Assembly: GCA_002393095.1 (NCBI GenBank)
Contig: DGII01000149.1
Span: 1 to 18,910, forward strand
Direction of reading: 5' to 3'
DNA from: Lachnospiraceae bacterium UBA3826
Lineage (GTDB): Bacteria > Bacillota > Clostridia > Lachnospirales > Lachnospiraceae
DNA length: 18,910 nucleotides
In this document: piece after piece, positions 7,123 through 14,611 of the stretch
Numbering within the stretch: position 1 is the stretch's first letter
How the letters are laid out: every line of letters begins with the position of its first letter
Notes under the pieces: generated by a model
Databases searched by the model: none
The model's input: only the letters and a program-made list of their open reading frames with translations
Told to the model about the DNA's origin: nothing
Position numbers and translations under genes: made by a program

Positions 7123-9777
7123 CTATTGTCCGCCGTATCGGATAGCCGCGGATGAACTCTTCGGCTCATAGAAGAAGCCCTTGGTACGCTCCTTACGGCT
7201 GCCTTCAGGAACGTCAGAAGGCGGGATTATATCCAAGTTCTCGCCCTTGATGAATACAAGGTAATCCGTATCTCCACCGACAGATACATTGGAAGGCTTC
7301 TCAAATGCAAGACCGCTTAGATCCAACTTACCCGGATTGATGATGGTCATCGTAGTGTTATCTGAGGGGTGCAGTATGATCTTACCTTTGATGGTTAGAT
7401 CATGTCCTGCACAATCCACGGCAAAATCCTTATAAAGCTCCACATTGACCGTTGCATTGGCAGGTGAAGATAATGTTATCGTACCATTGTTGTCGATAGT
7501 CTGGGAAACGAGAACATCATATTCACTGCTGCCCTTGCTCACTTCTGTCTCTCCTGTATCATCGGCTTCGGCGGGCTCAGCTTGTGCTTCTTCTTCACCG
7601 TCATACTTAATATCATACCTTAACAGGCGTGATGAGAACTTAAACTCTCCTACCCATAAGTGCCCGTGTGAATATGCCATATATGTGGGTTTGAATAAAG
7701 TTCCGTCCGTAGCCATATTGTGGAATTCATCCCTTATAATACCGCCGTACTTCGATTTGACCGGATAGTTGTCCAGCCTTCCCATGTATTCACACTTATC
7801 AAACTCTCTGTCTGCGATAGCTTCATCAAGCGAATCCCAGACTCTGATCATATTCTGATCAGCGACAAGATACTGCCCGTTAGGCAGATGTATTGCTTCC
7901 TTTACCACCTCAAATACCGGATAGAAACCCTCCCTGTTGATATGAGTGTCACTGTATATCTCACCGTATAGACTAAGATCCGATACATTATAGATGTCAA
8001 CTTTCTGATCCTCTTCTACAACAACACTTAAGTATGTTCCGTCACAACTAAGGCCCGATACATATTTGGCATCGACCTGGTTTATGGCATTGTCAAAAGA
8101 TCTCGCCTCATTTGAAAGCGGAAGCTTATATATCTTTTCATCATTTTCTGAGAACAATATGAACCCTTCATCACAGGCTTCAATCTTTGAACGGGTTCCT
8201 CCTATGCAATGCTCAAATTCAATCCTGTTATCATACAGTTCACCTGAAAGAGGGATATGATTCCATATAAGCAGGGAAGAATCGGTAAGCACAAGCATCC
8301 TGCCGTATTTGTCCACGACAACATCTATCGGAGAATCCCATTCCGGCGGAAAATGATATAAAAAGTCAGGTATCGCATCAAAAGAATCGGGAATAGTCTT
8401 ATATATGCCTATAAGTCCGTCAAAATCATCAATAAACACAAGACTTGTCCCATCCGATGCAGGTACGGTGTTCTGATATTGGCCCCTTAATACGCTCATA
8501 CTACGGACATTTTCATCAGCTCCGATGAATCCCATAGGAGACATATAATTATCCTCTGTTATCTTACCGTCATAGATAGCAACAAAGCCGCTGTTGTAAT
8601 AGCATACATAAGTCCTTCCGTCCGCATATACCATCGAACCGTGGTCACCGTTACGGAAAAGTTCAAATTTGTTATCAAAAGTTATCGCGCTTTTCTTATC
8701 CACACTGTCTATAAGACCGTCATAGATATGCATGGTCTCATCTTTCTGAGATAACAGATACAGATCTCCGTCGATTATCGCCCCGTCAAGCTCCATATCC
8801 ACCTGAAGATCGGGATCACGTCCGTCCGTTGGATAAGTAAGCCATATATGGCTTCCCTGCTTGCCCATATCATATCCGTCAGCGCTCCAGCCCATATTAT
8901 GGTCGGCTATAAGCAGATAATCTCCGTCCGTCACTATACATCTGGGGGTTCCTCCCGTATTAACGATATGATCGGCATATCCGCCGGATATCGCAGAATC
9001 CAGATCATCCCAGAATGCAACCTTACCAACTTCTGTACTCGTGGCTATAAGCCTGCTTCCGTCACTCCAAACAGCCCAGGGCCACATCAGATCATCTTCG
9101 GAACTGATCGCAGTTATAACATGATCCGCTGTTGCTCCGTTTTCTGTAGGTACCTTATCATATACTAACAGGCGGTTATTATGAGTATCAGCCACGATCA
9201 TCTTCTCCCCTGCAAACGTGATACCTACGGGCCAGTTAAGCTGATTCATGCCTATTCCGGCGTCAAAAGACTCAAAATCCTTCTGGCCTAAGACTACATC
9301 TGCCTTAACGTTGCCCGTCGGCAGACTGTTCCATATAAGTACTCTGTTATTCCATGTATCACACAATGCAAAATGTGTTCCATCAGTAGCTATGCAATTA
9401 GGATGGTTAAGCTCTTTCTCACCGCACTTCGGGTCAAAGGCTGACAATGTATTGGAAACCCTCATGTCCCCGTTAAATTTCTCCGGTGCATCTACAGGGT
9501 CTTGTGCTGTCTTATAATCATCATGATTAACATCAACAGTGACCACATAACCTTCATTATTTATCCAATGCTCGATGACATTCTCATCCTTCTCAGGCGG
9601 TGTGATCACATTCTTGGCCGATCCCGAAGATGCTTCACTCTCCGCGGCGGCTTCACCCTCAGCATCCTGTGTCGGCGCTGCCTCCTGCTTGCCGCAACCT
9701 GCCAAGATGATCGACATGGTCATGACAATAGCCAAAGCAAACGCAATATGCTTATCATTCGTTCCTATCCTTCTCAT
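7123..9777 (-). CDS. Lipoprotein with NHL-type beta-propeller repeats
   Basis: 884 aa. The N-terminus is a lipoprotein signal with lipobox LAGC (Cys28), followed by an Ala/Glu-rich linker. NHL-like blades follow from about residue 125: NHPNCIATDGTHFALCDTWN, then NWPVGITFAGEKMIVADTHN with NNRLLVYDKVPT, a WPWAVWSDGSRLIAT unit and a GTPRCIVTDGDYLLIADHN unit. Further blade-like units (SPIDVVVDKYGRMLVLTDSS and others) extend to about residue 690. An acidic linker precedes a C-terminal beta-rich region (about 745-884) that looks like a carbohydrate- or wall-facing domain but matches nothing I recognise. There is no catalytic motif. It is probably an extracytoplasmic binding or scaffold protein. GGAGG precedes the ATG. 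A double CTATCC motif lies about 75 bp upstream. Confidence 0.78.
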   Translation of the reverse strand: MRRIGTNDKHIAFALAIVMTMSIILAGCGKQEAAPTQDAEGEAAAESEASSGSAKNVITPPEKDENVIEHWINNEGYVVTVDVNHDDYKTAQDPVDAPEKFNGDMRVSNTLSAFDPKCGEKELNHPNCIATDGTHFALCDTWNNRVLIWNSLPTGNVKADVVLGQKDFESFDAGIGMNQLNWPVGITFAGEKMIVADTHNNRLLVYDKVPTENGATADHVITAISSEDDLMWPWAVWSDGSRLIATSTEVGKVAFWDDLDSAISGGYADHIVNTGGTPRCIVTDGDYLLIADHNMGWSADGYDMGKQGSHIWLTYPTDGRDPDLQVDMELDGAIIDGDLYLLSQKDETMHIYDGLIDSVDKKSAITFDNKFELFRNGDHGSMVYADGRTYVCYYNSGFVAIYDGKITEDNYMSPMGFIGADENVRSMSVLRGQYQNTVPASDGTSLVFIDDFDGLIGIYKTIPDSFDAIPDFLYHFPPEWDSPIDVVVDKYGRMLVLTDSSLLIWNHIPLSGELYDNRIEFEHCIGGTRSKIEACDEGFILFSENDEKIYKLPLSNEARSFDNAINQVDAKYVSGLSCDGTYLSVVVEEDQKVDIYNVSDLSLYGEIYSDTHINREGFYPVFEVVKEAIHLPNGQYLVADQNMIRVWDSLDEAIADREFDKCEYMGRLDNYPVKSKYGGIIRDEFHNMATDGTLFKPTYMAYSHGHLWVGEFKFSSRLLRYDIKYDGEEEAQAEPAEADDTGETEVSKGSSEYDVLVSQTIDNNGTITLSSPANATVNVELYKDFAVDCAGHDLTIKGKIILHPSDNTTMTIINPGKLDLSGLAFEKPSNVSVGGDTDYLVFIKGENLDIIPPSDVPEGSRKERTKGFFYEPKSSSAAIRYGGQ

Positions 9778-9848
9778 TCAATATCCTCCGTATAATGGAA
9801 TATACTTATATTTTCCAATAAATCAGCTCTCTAAGCAACCATGCGAGG

Positions 9849-9859
9849 GGATAGGATAG
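9849..9859 (-). promoter_or_regulatory. Overlapping CTATCC pair upstream of the lipoprotein gene
   Basis: The minus strand reads ACTATCCTATCCCC, two CTATCC units overlapping with starts 5 bp apart. They lie 72-83 bp before the start at 9777, and a TTGCTTA sequence follows shortly downstream, as it also does after the motif before the LuxR gene at 4644. The spacing differs from the 11 bp seen at the other two sites. Confidence 0.35.
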
Positions 9860-9942
9860 TGTAATTGCTCTTCATATAATTAAATTACGATTTGTTTTTT
9901 GTGGGCTATATCATTTTTCTTCGTTTTTTCGTAAGTTTTGTG

Positions 9943-9972
9943 TTGACATCACTGTATAAATGGTGGTAATAT
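9943..9972 (+). promoter_or_regulatory. Promoter of tRNA-Leu(AAG)
   Basis: Consensus -35 TTGACA (9943-9948), 18-bp spacer, -10 TAATAT (9967-9972). The predicted start lies about 20 nt before the mature tRNA 5' end at 10000, as expected for a stable RNA promoter. Confidence 0.7.
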
Positions 9973-9999
9973 AGCAAGGCAGTCGTAAAACGGCAGTGG

Positions 10000-10083
10000 G
10001 CGGAAGTGTCGGAATTGGCAGACGAGCAAGACTAAGGATCTTGTGGCAGCAATGTCGTGTGAGTTCAAGTCTCATCTTCCGCA
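10000..10083 (+). tRNA. tRNA-Leu(AAG)
   Basis: 84 nt. Acceptor GCGGAAG pairs with CTTCCGC, discriminator A, CCA not encoded. D-stem GTC/GAC encloses a loop with GG. Anticodon stem CAAGA/TCTTG is perfect, and its 7-nt loop CTAAGGA gives anticodon AAG. A class II long variable arm (GGCA..TGTC) and a T-arm with TTCAAGT follow. A34 in a bacterial leucine tRNA is unusual: bacteria normally read CUU/CUC with GAG, and A34 (as inosine) is standard only for Arg-ACG. The 3' end faces a broken integrase gene, so this tRNA is probably the element's attachment site. Confidence 0.93.
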
Positions 10084-10097
10084 CTAGGAAAATTTTG

Positions 10098-10488
10098 TTA
10101 AAGAGCTTTGAAATTAGCGGTTTCAAGGCTCTTTTCTTTTTCGAAATTAACAATTTTAAGGTGAGACCTTGGTGAGACCTCGCCGTTATCGTTAAACAAA
10201 TCAACCAAATCATCCATATCGTCTTTTGTGGCGTAGGTATAGTACATCATGTTAGTTTCTACGCTATGACCCAAAAGCTCTGCTCTTTTGACTACAGGAA
10301 GATTAAGCTTTCCTGCAAGAACAATGCTGTTCAGACTCATTCTGAATGCATGGTTGTTGGTGATACTAAATAAAGCCAAGGCTTGTGAGCAATCTTCTTA
10401 AACAGGTGATATAAGCATCTGTTTTAATCCATTCCCCATCTGTATTACAGGATACAAATTCAGAATGGATATCCTTGCCTTGTCCTTT
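10098..10488 (-). pseudogene. Truncated, frameshifted phage-type tyrosine integrase
   Basis: Two reading frames on the minus strand join into the C-terminal catalytic part of a Clostridial phage or ICE integrase. The first, from about 10488, gives KDIHSEFVSCNTDGEWIKTD and ends LLTSLGF. After a frameshift near 10385 the second gives SITNNHAFRMSLNS, then ELLGHSVETNMMYYTYA. The second holds the conserved Arg (HAFR), His (LLGHS) and the Tyr of the YYTYA segment. The DNA-binding and core N-terminal two-thirds are missing, and upstream sequence switches into phage fragment frames. The gene ends 14 nt from the tRNA-Leu and points towards it, as for tRNA-targeting integrases. It cannot make an active enzyme. 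Confidence 0.85.
10100..10141 (+). terminator. Terminator of tRNA-Leu(AAG), overlapping the integrase 3' end
   Basis: AAAGAGCTTTGAAA (10100-10113) pairs with TTTCAAGGCTCTTT (10121-10134), 14 bp with one G-T pair, followed by TTTTCTTTTT. It starts 17 nt after the tRNA. The opposite strand encodes the last residues of the broken integrase (SLETANFKAL). Confidence 0.8.
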
Positions 10489-11190
10489 GCGTAATTATTT
10501 GCAATCTTCACATCATCCGTAAAGTATGCCATAGGACCAGATGTGGCTCTATTAGGATCAAATATTGTACCGACCCTGTCTTTTCTTGCTGTACCGTGGT
10601 AATATCTCTTAAGACCACCATTCTCATCAAGTAATAGTGGAGATTCATCTTTGAAATACTCTTTTTGTCCCTCTGAAAGCCCCTTGCCCTCGGAGTCTAC
10701 GCTTAAAGAAAATTTCTTGTTGCTTTTCTTGTCAGCTTCTGATATATTTACATTAGGAGTAACGATATTGGACTGAACCAGCTTGGGCAATTGGAGCCCT
10801 CTGCTCGTAGCCCAGTCGATACTCTTTTTTGTGTGTTGTTATTGGGATATATCAAGTTCCCTTCTTTTATTTGGTTTTCAATATACAAGTTTATGTTATG
10901 TTTTCCGTATACACTGGCAATTCTGTTTATTCTAAGACGGTCCTGTCTTCTATCCATATGCAATGCAACAAGCACATTATCACCGTTTTTATCCTCAATT
11001 TAGGGCTAAGGTCGTATCCTTCTGATACTTTTTTTGTCAGTTCAGGCAAGGCCTGCATACTTACCCTGTTTTGTTCTTTCTTTTTGTTTAATTCTGATCT
11101 GTGCGCAATATCAGTAAGGGCACGTTTTTCATCGGATGTGCCGTTTTTTAATATCTTATATCTTTCATATGATACCGAAATATTGGTATG
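10489..11190 (-). pseudogene. Frameshifted phage MuF-like / polyvalent protein fragment
   Basis: Three minus-strand frames connect into one damaged protein. From about 11190: VSYERYKILKNGTSDEKRAL, then MQALPELTKKVSEGYDLSPK. After a frameshift near 10995-11005: EDKNGDNVLVALHMDRRQ, then INRIASVYGK and NLYIENQIKEGNL. After a second frameshift in the six-A run (10825-10830): SIDWATSRGLQLPKL, a KKFSLS linker, and RYYHGTARKDRVGTIFD with MAYFTDDVKIANNYAK. The middle part resembles the toxin-like domain near the C-terminus of MuF-type phage head proteins. The last part resembles an ADP-ribosyltransferase-like polyvalent domain (YHGT..., YFTDD). No start codon or RBS is visible; a stop lies at 11191-11193. 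The fragment runs into the integrase remnant, which implies a deletion joining two pieces of a former element. Confidence 0.65.
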
Positions 11191-11209
11191 CTAATTATTT
11201 ATATTTTAG

Positions 11210-11244
11210 AACTCTCGATGATAAAAAAGCATCGAGAGTTTTAT
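11210..11244 (+). terminator. Perfect 11-bp hairpin at the remnant / RM operon boundary
   Basis: AACTCTCGATG (11210-11220) pairs perfectly with CATCGAGAGTT (11230-11240) around an A-rich loop, followed by TTTTATG. It has the form of a short-U-tract terminator, but no plus-strand gene ends here. It lies upstream of the predicted start site of the RM operon, so it may shield the operon from upstream transcription or be left from the lost element. Confidence 0.5.
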
Positions 11245-11275
11245 GTTGAATTATGTAGATAATTAAAGATTTATA

Positions 11276-11304
11276 TTGATTATTGTATGTTATTAAATTA
11301 TAAT
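11276..11304 (+). promoter_or_regulatory. Promoter of the BcgI-like RM operon
   Basis: TTGATT (11276-11281), 17-bp spacer, perfect TATAAT (11299-11304). The predicted start near 11311 leaves a leader of about 47 nt before the ATG at 11358. An inverted repeat, TCTATC (11317-11322) and GATAGA (11349-11354), spans most of that leader and encloses the ribosome site AAAGGA. Confidence 0.65.
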
Positions 11305-11316
11305 TATGTATAGGAA

Positions 11317-11354
11317 TCTATCGCTTGTAAGGCGAAGCACGAAAGGATGATAGA
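11317..11354 (+). promoter_or_regulatory. Inverted repeat enclosing the RBS of the RM A-subunit gene
   Basis: TCTATC and GATAGA are perfect 6-bp complements separated by 26 nt, with the AAAGGA ribosome site inside the loop. It could be an RNA hairpin that exposes or hides the RBS, or a spaced operator half-site pair. The arms are short, so chance is possible. Confidence 0.25.
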
Positions 11355-11357
11355 CAT

Positions 11358-13280
11358 ATGATTAGACACGATATGATTGAAAGAGTTGGTGCTGCTTATG
11401 TTACCGCTAATATTGAAGGTGGAGAATATAGCTATGTTCAAGAAGCAGGCTCCAAGGAAGCTTTAGAAAAAGCTTTAGGTAAAAGTTTTAATCATTTTAA
11501 ACTTGATATTCGCTTTGAAGACGATGATTACGTTGTTTTAATTGAAACAAAGCAGAAATTTGTCAAAAATGATGAGAAGCAGCTTGCTGAGTATTTACAG
11601 GAAGAAAGAGTTCTTCACTATGGCAAGAAGATTATCGCTATTCTTGCCAATACAAATGATGACAAGGTTAAAGTATGGCAGTCATCTATTGATGATGAGC
11701 ATTTCTTAGAGGATGAAACTGTTCTTGATACTATGGAGCATTACAAGTCTCTTTTTGCAATAAACAAGCAAAATGACCGTGAGAAAGTTCTAAAAAACAC
11801 ATATACACTAAATGAAACACTCCACAAGAAGGATATTGACGAAAGGCTCCGTAGTCAGTTTGTAGGTACTACTCTGCTCTATATTCGAGATGTTTTAAAA
11901 CAAAAAGGTATCACTGTAATCAATGATGAAACAAGGCAAGAATTAAAAGATTATTGGAACGGTTTATCTGCAAAACAGATTAGAAGTGGTATTGAAGAAA
12001 CTCTTACAAATCTTCTTGATGGTTCTGATAATAAAACGCTTAAAGTAGAACTTCTTCAGAAAAATGTTCTGAATGACCAAAAAGTAAAACGACTCGAAAA
12101 TAAGGACTGGCTTGACGTTCTTGATGAAATTGTGGGCAATATCTACAAATACATCAACACAGACAGTTCTGAAGGACAGGACATTCTGAACTTATTTTTT
12201 ATTGCATTTAACAAATACACAGGTAAGGCTGATAAAAATCAGGCTTTTACTCCTGACCATATTACAAATTTTATGTGCCGTGTAACAGATGTTGACAGAA
12301 CTAAGCGCATCTTTGATGGTACATGTGGTTCAGGTTCTTTCTTAGTTCAAGCAATGGTGTTAGAACTTGCAGATTGCAATCATCAAAAAGCTACTGATGC
12401 AGAAAAGAAAGATATGCGACAAAAGGTTGTTAAAGAGCATATTTATGGCATTGAGTTGGAGGAAAAAGCTTTTGGTCTTTCAACTACTAATATGCTTATT
12501 CACGGTGATGGTAACTCTAATATCAAAAAGGCGAGTCTTTTTGATAGCGAGGATTTTATTCGTGAAGCTAATCCTGATATTATTCTGATGAATCCGCCTT
12601 ATAATGCTAAACCTATTACTATACCCAAAGAATATAAAGAAGGTTGGAAAGCAGATGCGAAAGAAGACCCTACAAAAGGAATGGTTTTCCTAAAATATAT
12701 TTCCGATGTTATTTCAAAGATGAATGTTGAGCGTTTAGCTGATGGTGAACGTAAAAAGGAAGTTAAAGTCGCAATTTTACTTCCTGTTTCAGCTGCAATA
12801 GGAACAAGCAATTTTATTTCTGATATGAAAACATCACTTCTTGAAGAAAACACGCTTGAAGCAGTATTTACATTGCCTAATGAAATTTTCTATCCTGGAG
12901 CATCTGCATCTGCTTGCTGTATGGTATTTACACTCGGTAAACCACATGTTAATGCCGATGGTACGGTAAACAAAACTTTCTTTGGATATTACAAAGAAGA
13001 TGGTCATAAAAAGAAAAAGAATCTTGGTCGTATTGAGCAGTTCGACAAAGATAACAATTCTATTTGGAAGCAAATTGAAGAAAAATGGCTTGACCTTTAT
13101 CGTAATAAAACTGTCGAAGATGGTATGTCTGCAATGCAGGCTGTATCAGGAGATGATGAATGGCTTTGCGAAGCTTATATGAAGACAGATTATAGTAAAC
13201 TCTGTGAAGAAGATTTTCAGCGGACATTAAATAATTACCTTGCATATCAAATGAAGGAGGGTAAAATATATGAATCTTAA
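11358..13280 (+). CDS. BcgI-like type IIB restriction-modification A subunit (nuclease plus N6-adenine methyltransferase)
   Basis: 640 aa, close to the size I recall for BcgI A. The N-terminal ~130 residues carry a PD-(D/E)XK-type nuclease motif: Asp50 in FKLDIRFED, then Glu63-Thr-Lys65 in VVLIETKQ. A helical region (about 140-300) leads to an N6-adenine methyltransferase. TPDHITNFM marks its start, motif I is DGTCGSGSF (320-328), motif II-like GIELEEKAFGLS follows, and the catalytic motif IV is NPPY (412-415). Methylation and cleavage therefore sit in one chain, while target recognition comes from the next gene. In BcgI the A and B subunits assemble and cut on both sides of a bipartite site; the site here is unknown. 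The stop overlaps the start of the next gene by 11 bp. Sampled lines are far more AT-rich (about 28% GC) than the backbone (about 45%), suggesting transfer. Confidence 0.88.
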   Translation: MIRHDMIERVGAAYVTANIEGGEYSYVQEAGSKEALEKALGKSFNHFKLDIRFEDDDYVVLIETKQKFVKNDEKQLAEYLQEERVLHYGKKIIAILANTNDDKVKVWQSSIDDEHFLEDETVLDTMEHYKSLFAINKQNDREKVLKNTYTLNETLHKKDIDERLRSQFVGTTLLYIRDVLKQKGITVINDETRQELKDYWNGLSAKQIRSGIEETLTNLLDGSDNKTLKVELLQKNVLNDQKVKRLENKDWLDVLDEIVGNIYKYINTDSSEGQDILNLFFIAFNKYTGKADKNQAFTPDHITNFMCRVTDVDRTKRIFDGTCGSGSFLVQAMVLELADCNHQKATDAEKKDMRQKVVKEHIYGIELEEKAFGLSTTNMLIHGDGNSNIKKASLFDSEDFIREANPDIILMNPPYNAKPITIPKEYKEGWKADAKEDPTKGMVFLKYISDVISKMNVERLADGERKKEVKVAILLPVSAAIGTSNFISDMKTSLLEENTLEAVFTLPNEIFYPGASASACCMVFTLGKPHVNADGTVNKTFFGYYKEDGHKKKKNLGRIEQFDKDNNSIWKQIEEKWLDLYRNKTVEDGMSAMQAVSGDDEWLCEAYMKTDYSKLCEEDFQRTLNNYLAYQMKEGKIYES

Positions 13281-14358
13281 TGTGTCTGATTGGAAACCTT
13301 TTAAGATTCAGCGAACTGAATCGCAAAGCGGTTTATTTGAAATTGAGAATTGTAAATGTGGTAGTGCTGGTGAATTGGATGACGGTTCTGATATAAACTA
13401 TATTGGAGCCAAGAAATCTGATAATGGTGTAATGCGTTCCGTATCTTTAGATGGAAATACTAATTTGGTATCCAAAGGTCACGGTATAATGTTTATTTGT
13501 GACGGCGAAGGTTCTGTTGGATATACAAACTATATGGATTCAGATTTTATTGGTTCTACAACTACTTCTATTGGTTATGATGATGCGTTAACAGAAACAA
13601 ATGCTATGTTTTTGGTATCTGTTTTAGATAATGAAAAATTTAAATATTCTTATGGTAGAAAATATCGTAAAAATCTAATTACTGCCGAAATATATCTTCC
13701 TATACAGCATAATGCTGACGGTTCTATTTTTACTGACGATACATTCAAGTATTCAGATAAAGGATATGTTCCTGATTGGCAATTTATGGAAGATTACATT
13801 AAATCGCTCCACCATAAACCATTGACTACAAAAAATAAAAAAGAAACGGTTTCAGAACTGAATATAAAAAATTGGAAAGAATTTAAAGTATCGGATATTT
13901 TTGAAGTAAAATACGGTGTTAATTTAGAATTAAATGCGTGTGTGGAATGTAATGCGGATGATTTAGATGCTGTAAATTTTGTTGCTAGAACAGCAGAAAA
14001 CAATGGCGTTTCAGCACATGTAGTACGAATTGATGATGTGATTCCACAGAAGAAAGGACTAATCAGCGTTGCTGGAGGTGGAAGTGTTCTATCAACCTTC
14101 TTACAAACAGAACCTTTTTATAGCGGTAGGGATTTATATACTTTAGATTCTAAAGATAATATATCGAATGCAGCTAAGATGTTCATAATTACAGTAATAG
14201 AGCAGAATAAATACAAATACAGTTATGGAAGACAGGCTAATAAAACGTTACCTGATTTGATTCTAAAGTTACCTGTAGATTCAAAAGGAAAACCTGATTA
14301 TGACTTCATGGAAAATTATATCAAATCGTTACCATACGGTGACAGATTGGAGGGTTAA
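13270..14358 (+). CDS. BcgI-like specificity subunit with two target-recognition domains
   Basis: 362 aa, similar in size to BcgI B. The sequence is two homologous halves. The first begins DWKPFKIQRTESQSGLFEIE and contains KYSYGRKYRKNLITAEIYLPI, then PDWQFMEDYIKSL. The second begins NWKEFKVSDIFEVKYGVN and contains YKYSYGRQANKTLPDLILKLPV, then PDYDFMENYIKSLPY. Each half is one target-recognition domain plus a conserved connecting segment, the arrangement expected for recognition of a bipartite, interrupted site. It has no catalytic motif. AAGGAGGG lies 9 nt before the ATG, inside the end of the A gene, so the two are co-translated. The target sequence cannot be read from the protein by eye. 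Confidence 0.88.
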   Translation: MNLNVSDWKPFKIQRTESQSGLFEIENCKCGSAGELDDGSDINYIGAKKSDNGVMRSVSLDGNTNLVSKGHGIMFICDGEGSVGYTNYMDSDFIGSTTTSIGYDDALTETNAMFLVSVLDNEKFKYSYGRKYRKNLITAEIYLPIQHNADGSIFTDDTFKYSDKGYVPDWQFMEDYIKSLHHKPLTTKNKKETVSELNIKNWKEFKVSDIFEVKYGVNLELNACVECNADDLDAVNFVARTAENNGVSAHVVRIDDVIPQKKGLISVAGGGSVLSTFLQTEPFYSGRDLYTLDSKDNISNAAKMFIITVIEQNKYKYSYGRQANKTLPDLILKLPVDSKGKPDYDFMENYIKSLPYGDRLEG

Positions 14359-14360
14359 TT

Positions 14361-14546
14361 ATGGCTAGACCAAAGAAAGACTCGCAAGTTGTCAATTTGA
14401 ATATAGAGCGTAGTATATACGATAAGTTTACAGAATTCTGTGATAATACAGGTCTCACAAAGACCGTTGTGGTTGAACGTGCTTTGGAAATGTATATAGA
14501 TGCAATGAATGAGAATCCTGAAAAACTTATGCAGAATAAGAAGTAA
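14361..14546 (+). CDS. Small ribbon-helix-helix (CopG/Arc-like) protein
   Basis: 61 aa, starting 2 nt after the stop codon of the specificity gene with GGAGG nearby, so it is the third gene of the RM operon. The sequence has the RHH pattern: a short beta-strand with alternating residues (SQVVNLNIERSIYDKFTEF), then helix-turn-helix CDNTGLTKTVVVERALEMYI. RHH proteins are DNA-binding dimers used as repressors and antitoxins. No toxin gene is beside it. It may control expression of the RM genes, a role usually filled by HTH-type C proteins, or be a partnerless antitoxin. The Lys-rich ends fit DNA binding. The family call is firm; the role is inferred from position. Confidence 0.75.
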   Translation: MARPKKDSQVVNLNIERSIYDKFTEFCDNTGLTKTVVVERALEMYIDAMNENPEKLMQNKK

Positions 14547-14549
14547 ATA

Positions 14550-14581
14550 AGGGTAAAAATAAGGGAAACTTTACGGTTCCC
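14550..14581 (-). terminator. Terminator of the metalloprotease lipoprotein gene
   Basis: GGGAAAC (14563-14569) pairs with GGTTCCC (14575-14581) with one mismatch. On the minus strand the stem is followed by TTATTTTTACCC, a U-rich tract. It lies about 30 nt past the stop at 14612 and also bounds the convergent RM operon, which may share it. Confidence 0.55.
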
Positions 14582-14611
14582 TCAGAGTGTAGATGAATAC
14601 CTACTCCTGTT

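Noticed and set aside
10791..11194. Overlapping plus-strand frames rich in Phe, Tyr and Ser
   Set aside because: The opposite strand gives a clear phage-protein match in three frames; these are its antisense.
12367..13182. Extra frames on both strands inside the methyltransferase gene
   Set aside because: They lie wholly within an intact gene with recognised motifs and have no own ribosome sites.
11358..14358. Classical three-gene type I RM system (HsdR/M/S)
   Set aside because: No separate HsdR helicase gene; the nuclease motif is in the methyltransferase chain and sizes fit BcgI A/B.
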